Origin: Bacillota bacterium
GTDB lineage: Bacteria > Bacillota > Sulfobacillia > JACIYH01
Assembly (NCBI GenBank): GCA_014360055.1
Contig: JACIYH010000020.1
Span: 1 to 42,217, forward strand
DNA: 42,217 bases
Direction: 5' to 3'
In this document: piece after piece, positions 31,490 to 38,595 of the stretch
Numbering within the stretch: the first letter of the stretch is position 1
Layout of the letters: each line of letters opens with the position of its first letter
The notes under the pieces: model-generated
Told to the model about the DNA's origin: nothing
The model's input: only the letters and a program-made list of their open reading frames with translations
Database searches by the model: none
Made by a program: the position numbers and the translations under genes

Positions 31490-31757
31490 CCGCGCCCGGC
31501 CATACTGGCGGACGAGACTCCCTGCGCCATCCTCTACACGTCCGGGACCACGGGCAGGCCCAAGGGTGCCGTGCTCAGCCACAAGAACCTGCTGGCCAAC
31601 GTCCGGCGCACGGTACGGCGGAACCGGTGCCGCTACCCCGCCTGAAGCTCACCGCATCGGGCGGGGCGCCCCTGCCGGAAGCGGTGATCAGGGCGTTCGA
31701 AGCGAGGTTCCGGGCCACGCTGATCGAGGGATACGGCCTGTCCGAAGCCTCGCCCAG
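31490..31757 (+). pseudogene. AMP-dependent acyl-CoA synthetase/ligase remnant
   Basis: Two pieces of an adenylate-forming enzyme remain in different frames. First, the ATP-binding P-loop [20 protein letters not shown] followed by [10 protein letters not shown] (to about 31610); second, [20 protein letters not shown] and ATLIEGYGLSEASP (31640-31757), the A5 region. About 100 residues between them, the N-terminal part and the whole C-terminal part are missing. Remnants end where the minus-strand nuclease gene begins, marking the left edge of the second island. The 31273-31489 stretch shows no gene. Confidence 0.78.
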
Positions 31758-31862
31758 CTGGGGTGGTGATCCCACGAGAACCCGCAACCGCCGCAGGCGG
31801 AAGGGCCAGGATCGGCGTCCGCCCCGGGGGTTGTCGTCATGCCCCAATTCGGCCTGGGGATC

Positions 31863-32909
31863 TCAGTTGAACGGGAACTGGAGCTGACGGTCTTGCCCCT
31901 CGTGTTCCGCCTGTTCGGCAGGAGAGGCCGTCTCAAGGCAGGTTCGCACAGCAACGAGCTCCTCGGCAGACGAAAGTCGAAAAGTGATGCTGTTGCCGTC
32001 AGCCGCCCATTCGAATGGCGGTAGATCCCTCTCCTTGCGGAATGCACGCGACAGAAACTCCCTGGTGCGCCTGCGGACGCTGGTAACATCATTCCGACTG
32101 CGCCAGCGTTCCCACAGGCCGTGCGTGGCTTTGACCAGCACCTCGTCCAGAGAGAGGACAAAGTCGGCCGGCCAGCACTCCAGACGTGCCTGACCGACGA
32201 TAGAAAGGGCGGCTTGCCAAACCGCGGCCAGGAACCGCCGAAGACAATATTGTTTCTCTTCCGGCCTTTGCTGTACCGACGGCAGCCACGGCAGCAGGTA
32301 AAACGGTCGCGTTAGAGGAGCCCGTTGTACGCGCAGCCGGACGGCCAGTTTCCGCCCAGTATCCTCTGGGAGCTCATGACTGCCGTGACAGGTGACGTAC
32401 AGTCCGTCCTCCCCAACCTCTAGCCCCAAGCTACATACTGGCGACACGGCAAGGCCCAGGTCCTGCAGTTGCTCCCTGACCCTGAGCAGGGTCTGCCGCA
32501 TCCGCTCGGCATCGCCCTCCGGCAATACGTAGGCAACGCAGCCGTAGGGCGGGGGACGGTCAGTTGCCATGGCGAGGGGCCCCCGCAAGTCGGCTGCCGC
32601 GAGGATAAGCCCTCGGGCCTGACCGGCAGTCCCTGACTCCGGGCCAAACGAACTCCCTTTGCACTCAATGATGAGGTACGCATTGGCCTCACGAGAGGCT
32701 AGCACGTCCGGTGAGGGCTGGTTGGTCACGTCCAGGGAGGCAGCGACCATCTGGACGGCGGGGGGAAGTGGCAGGCTGCGGTCCACTGAGTCCAACGCAA
32801 ATCCGAGCTCCCACAAAAACGGCCGGATGGGGACGGCCTCCGGGGGTGCTTTCATGAGAAAATGAAGGACGAGATTCAGTTGGTAGACAGGATCATCTAC
32901 GGGGACCAC
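31863..32909 (-). CDS. Putative PD-(D/E)XK nuclease of an unknown two-gene module
   Basis: This is a 348-aa protein that I cannot place in a named family. Residues 67-84 read PDVLASREANAYLIIECKGS: Pro-Asp, 13 residues, then Glu-Cys-Lys at the end of a hydrophobic strand, the layout of a PD-(D/E)XK restriction-endonuclease-like core. A Gln soon after (GTAGQARGLILAAADL) fits the following helix. The C-terminal third is helical and basic (RRRTREFLSRAFRKERD). Start: GTG at 32909, with GGGGAGG about seven bases upstream, inside the 3' end of the partner gene (17-base overlap); ATG at 32954 is an alternative. The tight overlap shows a coupled pair. Metal-dependent DNA cleavage is inferred from the motif only. 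Confidence 0.6.
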   Translation of the reverse strand: MVPVDDPVYQLNLVLHFLMKAPPEAVPIRPFLWELGFALDSVDRSLPLPPAVQMVAASLDVTNQPSPDVLASREANAYLIIECKGSSFGPESGTAGQARGLILAAADLRGPLAMATDRPPPYGCVAYVLPEGDAERMRQTLLRVREQLQDLGLAVSPVCSLGLEVGEDGLYVTCHGSHELPEDTGRKLAVRLRVQRAPLTRPFYLLPWLPSVQQRPEEKQYCLRRFLAAVWQAALSIVGQARLECWPADFVLSLDEVLVKATHGLWERWRSRNDVTSVRRRTREFLSRAFRKERDLPPFEWAADGNSITFRLSSAEELVAVRTCLETASPAEQAEHEGQDRQLQFPFN

Positions 32910-34155
32910 CGTCGACCCTCCCCGGGCGAGGCTCGGTTGCCACCACGGCCTCATATGGAAGGTTACCGATCCACACCTTAACAGCTGGATCGATAAGGCG
33001 CTGTACGTTCGTCACGAGGCGGTGGACCGTGTTGCCGCAGGTACCCTCGGGGAGGAAAGCCAGGAGATGGCCTCTGGCAAACTCTAGATAGATCCTCTGC
33101 CACAGATGGCGGTCAATCCCATAGACGTGCACTGTGTCCGGTCCGCCCTCGATGGGGTGGCCCCAGAGACGAAAGGCGTTGTTGCGTCGCCTGAATATAC
33201 TGTTGACCCATCTCTTGAACACGTCTTCAGGGAGCGGCTCGGCGAACTGCATCAGGACAGGTGCACCTTGAGCCAGCAGACCCTCCGGCCCCCCGTCGAG
33301 CCGTGTCCAGAGGATGTCCTCCGCCTTCTCGGTTGTCCGGCGGTACAACTCGAGGACGTACGATAGTTGCTGCCTGTGGTCGGCAAAGCTGTCGCTCCGG
33401 TTGGTCACCTGACCGTCAAAGTAGAAGTCGTGACCCCCGCGCCCGGATGCCGGAATGCGGAGCTGGATGATGGAGTGGAAGGGTCGGTAGATGTCCCGCA
33501 GCCTGTCGATCTTTTCTTGCACTTCCCGCAGCCGATCGAGGAGTGTGCATCTGGCAGACCTCCTCTCAGGCAAAGCCGTGTCCTGGGATCGCTCATCTGC
33601 TTCTTCGTCCGGGTCGCTCTCAGGTTGACAACCGTCGTTGGGCTCCCGTCCCTCTACCTCGTAGCGCGCATCGTATTCGAAGGACAGCTTTACATAGCGG
33701 TGAGGCGCACAGCGAGCCTTCACGTGCTCCCATAGTTGCTCGAACACCGGGCGGCTGATCCATACCCTGTCCAGCCAGACACACCCGTCGACCAGCGCGC
33801 GCACCCGGGGGCGCACATCCTTCACGGGGAGAGTCGTGTACAGAGCAAAGAACCTGTGGTCGATGACCTCCGCCAAAGCCCATGGGTCCGCCCCCGGCGC
33901 CGATGCCACCCGAAACAAGGTGTCATCGACCGGCTCAACGAATGCGCCTGCCTGCCTTAGCATCTCTTGAGGGGTTGGATTCTTGTCACCGGTGCGTACC
34001 GTCTCCACGAGGAAGGACTTCACCACCGGAGTGCGGTGACTCCGAATATCGGCGCTCCATGCCCCGGACTGCCAGCCCTCGAAGTAGTCCCAATACTCCT
34101 CCCGCGATGGCAAACGGGGCATGCTCAGCGACTCGGCCGTCGGCTCTGGACCCAT
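32893..34155 (-). CDS. Unknown 420-aa partner of the putative nuclease
   Basis: I do not recognise this protein. It starts MGPEPTAESLSMPRLPSREE with a Trp/Tyr-rich beginning (YWDYFEGWQSGAWSADIRSH). A strongly acidic segment lies near residues 165-190 (CQPESDPDEEADERSQD), followed by a coiled-coil-like helix LLDRLREVQEKIDRLRDIYR. The C-terminal half has HDFYFDGQVTNRSDSFADHR and HLLAFLPEGTCGNTVHRLVT. No Walker, HTH or membrane segment is visible. ATG at 34155 has GGGGGAG eight bases upstream; ATG at 34122 is an alternative with a poor site. It precedes and overlaps the nuclease-like gene, so the two probably act together, possibly as recognition and cleavage parts; that division is inference. 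Confidence 0.6.
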   Translation of the reverse strand: MGPEPTAESLSMPRLPSREEYWDYFEGWQSGAWSADIRSHRTPVVKSFLVETVRTGDKNPTPQEMLRQAGAFVEPVDDTLFRVASAPGADPWALAEVIDHRFFALYTTLPVKDVRPRVRALVDGCVWLDRVWISRPVFEQLWEHVKARCAPHRYVKLSFEYDARYEVEGREPNDGCQPESDPDEEADERSQDTALPERRSARCTLLDRLREVQEKIDRLRDIYRPFHSIIQLRIPASGRGGHDFYFDGQVTNRSDSFADHRQQLSYVLELYRRTTEKAEDILWTRLDGGPEGLLAQGAPVLMQFAEPLPEDVFKRWVNSIFRRRNNAFRLWGHPIEGGPDTVHVYGIDRHLWQRIYLEFARGHLLAFLPEGTCGNTVHRLVTNVQRLIDPAVKVWIGNLPYEAVVATEPRPGRVDGGPRR

Positions 34156-34548
34156 CCCCCTCACTCCCCCGTGCCCCGTCCATACCTGCGCGATCCCAGT
34201 ATACCCAACTCCCAGGTGGCTGCCAACGGACGTGGCCATCCAGTCTTCCGCGCCAGAGGTCATCCGGCTCCCGAATGCGGTCCCAATGCGGCGCGTATGT
34301 CAGGTGAGGGCGTAGTGGCTCGCTCAGGAAGTTTGCTGTCGCGGTGGATTGCCCAACCAACTGCTGGCGAGCCCCGCTTTGCGGGTACGTTTCCCAACAC
34401 GGCTCACCGCGCGCAGTGGCTGGTCCGCTACAGGTGGCGGAGTAGGAAAAGTACCGCTCCATGTCGTACTACCGATCAAGCGGCCGCATGTCCGGATTGG
34501 TGGTAGCGAACGCGGCGGCTGTCTTAACCCGGGGGTTGAGGTGTTCAT
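34156..34548. other. Divergent intergenic region of the second island
   Basis: This 393-base region separates the minus-strand pair from the plus-strand genes and should carry promoters for both. A minus-strand open frame with ATG at 34462 (MERYFSYSATCSGPATARGE) crosses it, but it lacks a ribosome site and overlaps the 420-aa gene out of frame. I found no clear -35/-10 pair, tRNA or repeat. Confidence 0.4.
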
Positions 34549-35211
34549 ATGGCAGATCTTGCGCTGCTCCTGTTCGGGCTTGTGCGGGCTTTGAAGCTCG
34601 CGCCCGGGAAGTACACCATACTCCCCAACGTTTTTGGGGGCCAGTCCATCACAGATGCAACGGGGTTTCCGGTGGTCACAGGACTGCCCAATCCTTTCGA
34701 CGGTCTAGATCTCTTCGTGGGTTCCCACATAGTTGCCCATACACAGGGGGGTCCCCTCGGCGTCGACGTTTACGAGGGGGCTGATCTGGTAGGGCGGGTG
34801 GTGGATACTCCGTTCGGGGGGGAGGAACTGATAGAGGGCGTCGAACCCGTGGCCGCCGTTTTCCCGGCTGGTCCCACCGCTCAAATCGTTGACTCGAGCG
34901 GTGATCTGCTTGGTCAGGAAGCCCCGGGTGCGTTCGGGACCGACGTGGATGTACTCGCCCCGCTTGATTCTGCCGATGGTGATCTGGTGATCGCAGCAGC
35001 AGACGCGGGGAGTGGGCTTGACCTGCTGCAGGGGATCGACGGGACGGCGGCGTCGGTCGAATACGCTCAGGCCATGGACATGTTGGCGGGGTTTGATGGG
35101 ATTGACATCTTTGACGGGATTGATGCAGTCGATGCTGCCGCCGCGGCGGCTGATCTTGACTCAGTCCTGGACACGGTCGACCTGGTTGGCCTTCTTGACC
35201 TAACTCCCTAG
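34549..35211 (+). CDS. Acidic, Asp/Gly-rich 220-aa protein of unknown function
   Basis: Family not recognised. The N terminus MADLALLLFGLVRALKLAPG is hydrophobic; the rest is rich in Asp, Gly, Ala and Val with very few basic residues. The C-terminal 60 residues repeat a D-G-I-D motif (LLQGIDGT, MLAGFDGIDIFDGIDAVDAA, ADLDSVLDTVDLVGLLDLTP), like a helical or calcium-ligand-rich repeat. ATG at 34549 has TTGAGGTG six bases upstream. It is followed by the 621-aa gene on the same strand after 138 bases. The reverse strand is also open over much of it, so the call rests on the start site, composition and neighbour spacing. Negative charge suggests DNA mimicry, ion binding or surface repulsion; none is shown. 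Confidence 0.5.
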   Translation: MADLALLLFGLVRALKLAPGKYTILPNVFGGQSITDATGFPVVTGLPNPFDGLDLFVGSHIVAHTQGGPLGVDVYEGADLVGRVVDTPFGGEELIEGVEPVAAVFPAGPTAQIVDSSGDLLGQEAPGAFGTDVDVLAPLDSADGDLVIAAADAGSGLDLLQGIDGTAASVEYAQAMDMLAGFDGIDIFDGIDAVDAAAAAADLDSVLDTVDLVGLLDLTP

Positions 35212-35349
35212 TGCCCAGGACGCCGTGCTGTGCCATGCTTGATGGTGCGGGGGCGAGTGGGTGTTACATGAGCGTGCCTGCGGGTTATGGGCCGTCAGCC
35301 AGCCCTGACTAGCTATTGGCCCCAGTCGGACCGCGGGGGGGGCGGGGGT

Positions 35350-37215
35350 GTGTCCGCGAACGAAAGGAGCAACGAGGGGGCCAACTCGCAGGAAAGGCCT
35401 ACTACGGAGGATTGGGTCCGATTCTGGACGGAGATGCGGCGGCTTTTCGGAGGCGCCTACGCAAGTGTTGTCCGCCAGGAGGCGGGTGGTTCGGTGAGCG
35501 CCGCGATGACTCTTGCACAGTTTCAGGAACTACGTATGCGTCTTTATGCCAGGGCCCGGCGCGGGGGCCCCTTGGGTCAATTGCCTGCTAAGGCAGCCGA
35601 GCGCGATCTGATTGAGGAGTGGTTTTCACCGGACTCTGTGGAGAAACTGCAGGAAAGCCTGCGGAAGGGACTGCCGACGGCCGTATACGATGCTCTGGTG
35701 GAATGGGCGAGAGCGAGTTCTCAACAACAGATAGCCTCGTGGCAGGGTCGCATTCGTCCCCGGCTGGAAAAAGTCGCGTGGGCCAAACAGGCGGACAATT
35801 CCCCTCGCCAGGGTAACTCGGCGGCCCTGCGGGCGGCGTACCAACTCATGAATCCGAAAGATTGGTTAGATTCGTTCAAGGCCACATTCGAGGTCTCGGA
35901 CATACGGTTGGGCTACAATAGGTTTCTGAGGTCCGCCAATTCATCGCTGCCCTTTCTTGACTTGCCGAACCGTTATCAACTTCCGGAAGCGTCCTTCAAA
36001 GCCCTGGAGGCAGGTGTTTTGTTGGGACTGACTCAGGTATATGAAGCCCTGGGTCAACTTGCGATGCGGCTCAGCAGTCAGGTGAAGTTGTTAAAGGAAG
36101 TCAAGGAGGCTCTGGGTTTCAACATCGGATTCAAACTTGTTGCCAAGCTGGTAGGGGGGGCCATTGCCGGCCCGCTCGGCTCCCTCGCGGCCGGTCTGTT
36201 CTTCAATCCGCTCGCCGAGGATCGCCAGCGGGTCAGGGAGGGCCACAACCAGGTGTTGGCTGCGTGGGAACTGTTCCTGAACCGCCTTGACTCATGTTGG
36301 CCGGCATTGGAAGCGAGGTATCGCCATGCACTGATGTGCCTGTACGGGGGCTTGATGTTGCGCCTGGTGCAGGATCTTCGGTCTGCCGGAATCGATCTCA
36401 TAGGCGTTGATTTGGGGACGGGGCAAATCACGACTACGGTGGCTGAAAACGACATCGATCGAGTTATATCGTGGGCGCACAACTGGTCCACGAAACTCGA
36501 TGACCTGATATCGGCCAATGCTTGGTCCGAAGCTGAGATGGTTTCGAGGGAGGTCGCCAAAGCGGTCCTGGCCCAACCACACGTCGGGCGGGTCGTATAT
36601 CGGGACCGGTCTCTCCTGTGTTGGTCGGTGATTTACCGCACTGTGCTCGTCTTCCATCACGCACAGGATCTTTGGTCAAATGGCAGAAAACGGGAGGCTG
36701 CCGGGCTGTACTGGAAGTGGTTCGAGGAATCGCCGGTTTGCCCCGATGACCAAGCATTACTCCAACGGAAGGTACTTCCGGTTCACGCGGCCGCGTCTCG
36801 CTTGATTAACCAATTGCTTAGGAATTCCGATTGGATTAGCGAGGGGAAGCAGGGTGTGTCTCTATCAGAGGCACCGTTCTTCAAATTCTTGGGCCGCCGC
36901 GTTCAGGCGCGGCAGTCGCCTTTTCCGTGGCAAGGAGAAGTGATCGCCCCAGCGCTGGTTCGCCTTCTGGTCAGTTACGCTTCGTTCGCACGAGTCAAGC
37001 CCGGGGTGCTCAATACACTAAACAAACGGGAAAAGAGAGCCTCTTATGTGTCCGTTGCGCGTCTCTACCGACGGGCCGCCAGACCTCGTTGGTCGGAGGA
37101 TCCTTTCTACCGATGGCTGGTTTGGCGATTCTTGCGAGCCACACTGCTGTGGGTGGGGTCGGCGGTTGCGCTCGGATCGGTAGCATGGTTGATTGCTACT
37201 GTAGCGATTAAGTGA
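35350..37215 (+). CDS. Unknown 621-aa protein with C-terminal membrane anchor
   Basis: Family not recognised. The first 35 residues are polar, then mostly helical sequence (TTEDWVRFWTEMRRLFGGAY). At about residues 255-290 there is a Gly-rich hydrophobic stretch IGFKLVAKLVGGAIAGPLGS continuing LAAGLFFNP, able to dip into a membrane. A basic segment (NKREKRASYVSVARLYRRAA) precedes a single C-terminal transmembrane helix LLWVGSAVALGSVAWLIATV ending AIK, so it is tail-anchored with its bulk in the cytoplasm. GTG at 35350 sits after a long G-run; the upstream extension to 35287 is less likely. By eye the gene is much less GC-rich than the host genes, a sign of transfer. In a defence-like island it could be a membrane effector; that is speculation. 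Confidence 0.55.
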   Translation: MSANERSNEGANSQERPTTEDWVRFWTEMRRLFGGAYASVVRQEAGGSVSAAMTLAQFQELRMRLYARARRGGPLGQLPAKAAERDLIEEWFSPDSVEKLQESLRKGLPTAVYDALVEWARASSQQQIASWQGRIRPRLEKVAWAKQADNSPRQGNSAALRAAYQLMNPKDWLDSFKATFEVSDIRLGYNRFLRSANSSLPFLDLPNRYQLPEASFKALEAGVLLGLTQVYEALGQLAMRLSSQVKLLKEVKEALGFNIGFKLVAKLVGGAIAGPLGSLAAGLFFNPLAEDRQRVREGHNQVLAAWELFLNRLDSCWPALEARYRHALMCLYGGLMLRLVQDLRSAGIDLIGVDLGTGQITTTVAENDIDRVISWAHNWSTKLDDLISANAWSEAEMVSREVAKAVLAQPHVGRVVYRDRSLLCWSVIYRTVLVFHHAQDLWSNGRKREAAGLYWKWFEESPVCPDDQALLQRKVLPVHAAASRLINQLLRNSDWISEGKQGVSLSEAPFFKFLGRRVQARQSPFPWQGEVIAPALVRLLVSYASFARVKPGVLNTLNKREKRASYVSVARLYRRAARPRWSEDPFYRWLVWRFLRATLLWVGSAVALGSVAWLIATVAIK

Positions 37216-37332
37216 GATGCACAGTAGGCCAGGGCTGGCGCACGGGGGGTAGGGAGGCCGTTGGGTAATACATACGGAGCGGGGTATCCGCCGTCGGGCG
37301 AGGCGATCAAGCAGGGCAGGGAGTGTCAGTGG

Positions 37333-38595
37333 ATGCATCTCTCGGCGCGGCTGACGTGGCATGACGGCGGGTGGGACGGGAGGATCTGCAGGAACCCTAC
37401 CGGGAACGTCTGGTGCCTGATGCACGAGCACATCCGCTCCTCGCGGGATGATGAGCGGGAAGAGGCGCACAGGGGAAAGCTGCTCGCGGATATTCGGGAC
37501 TGGGGTCCGCCGTGCGGACGGGACCCCGGCGCGTTCTCGCCGGTGGGATACCGTATCACGCACCGTGATCCCCTCGACTGGCGCGGCTTGCCACCTGCGG
37601 AAGAAGAGATCCCGCCGTATTCCTGGTGCGCCTCCCCGTACGGTCGTATGTTCTCTTCCGACCCGGAGGCGACGTGGGAAAGCGATCCGGTAGAGCAGGA
37701 GCGGCGGCTCCGGGAGTTCTGGGCCAGTGTCAAACCGGGGCGTTCCCTGGTGTTCTTCTACCTTAACCACGCCAACCCACTGCAGGACGAAAGCGGTACC
37801 CGCCTCCTGGTCGGGATCGGGCGGGTCAAGGAGATAGGGCTGCTCCAGTACTTCGGCCAGAGCCCGAAGTACCCGGGGAAGAAGTTCCCGGTATGGTCCC
37901 GTCGCGTCACGCACGACTATCCGCGCCAGGGGTTCCGCCTGCCCTATCAGGAGTACGTGCAGCTCGGCCTGGACCCCAGCGGCATCCTGTGCCCGATTCC
38001 GTCGTCGGCGATCCCGGCCTTCTCCTATGTGACCGAGCACGTGACGGACGACGTTGCCATCGCCGTCATCGAGCGTGCCATCCAGTCCCTGCAGGCCGTG
38101 ATCAGCGAGGGCAGAGTCCCCGGGAACTGGGGTGAGGCCCTGGCATGGCTTAACGATGTGCTGGCCGAATGCTGGACCGGCCGGGGCCGCTATCCGGGGA
38201 TAGGGGCCGTGCTGGATCACCTGGGGTTCGGTCAGGGCGCGGTCTTCCACTACAGGGTGCTCGCTCCCATGGCGGAGAGGGGCGATGACCCGCTAGCCTA
38301 CGTGATCGCCCTGCTCGAGGGCCGCGAGGAACTCACGGACCCTTCCTACGCCGGCGGTCTCAGGGCGGCCGCGCAAATGTGGGGTCAACTGCCCCAGACA
38401 CGCAGGGAGTTGCTCAAGACCCTTTGCCGGTTCGAGCTCACCAGGGCGCAGGTGGATCGTATTGCGCACCCTCAGAAGAGGGCGGAGGCAGGTTTCCGGC
38501 CACGGTGGCGCTTGACTGGCTGGCAGACATGGAAAAAGACATCCGGAACGTTGTACTGGAGTTCCTGGGTAAGACGTACCAGCCCAGTGGGTTAG
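37333..38595 (+). CDS. RecD-like helicase-nuclease, N-terminal part (frame broken near 38490)
   Basis: This is the front of a helicase of which the rest lies in another frame (38529-40523). It starts MHLSARLTWHDGGWDGRICR, and contains SLVFFYLNHANPLQDESGTR and LLVGIGRVKEIGLLQYFGQS, a region that precedes the ATPase core in this group of RecD-like proteins. The sensible sequence stops at about RIAHPQKRAEAG (38490); the remaining codons to the stop at 38595 are out of frame and Trp/Arg-rich. ATG at 37333 with AGGGAG nine bases upstream is better than TTG at 37261. If the shift is real the ATPase half is separated; if it is an assembly error, this is one protein of about 1060 aa. Confidence 0.65.
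   Translation: MHLSARLTWHDGGWDGRICRNPTGNVWCLMHEHIRSSRDDEREEAHRGKLLADIRDWGPPCGRDPGAFSPVGYRITHRDPLDWRGLPPAEEEIPPYSWCASPYGRMFSSDPEATWESDPVEQERRLREFWASVKPGRSLVFFYLNHANPLQDESGTRLLVGIGRVKEIGLLQYFGQSPKYPGKKFPVWSRRVTHDYPRQGFRLPYQEYVQLGLDPSGILCPIPSSAIPAFSYVTEHVTDDVAIAVIERAIQSLQAVISEGRVPGNWGEALAWLNDVLAECWTGRGRYPGIGAVLDHLGFGQGAVFHYRVLAPMAERGDDPLAYVIALLEGREELTDPSYAGGLRAAAQMWGQLPQTRRELLKTLCRFELTRAQVDRIAHPQKRAEAGFRPRWRLTGWQTWKKTSGTLYWSSWVRRTSPVG

Noticed and set aside
33986-34462. Minus-strand gene starting MERYFSYSATCS
   Set aside because: No ribosome site, and it overlaps the 420-aa gene out of frame for most of its length with Arg/Gly-rich sequence. Not fully excluded as a remnant.
34676-35236. Minus-strand alternatives to the acidic 220-aa gene
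   Set aside because: One frame is Gln/Arg/Pro-rich; another is open and looks more protein-like but has no start with a ribosome site, while the plus frame has one and sits in line with the next gene.
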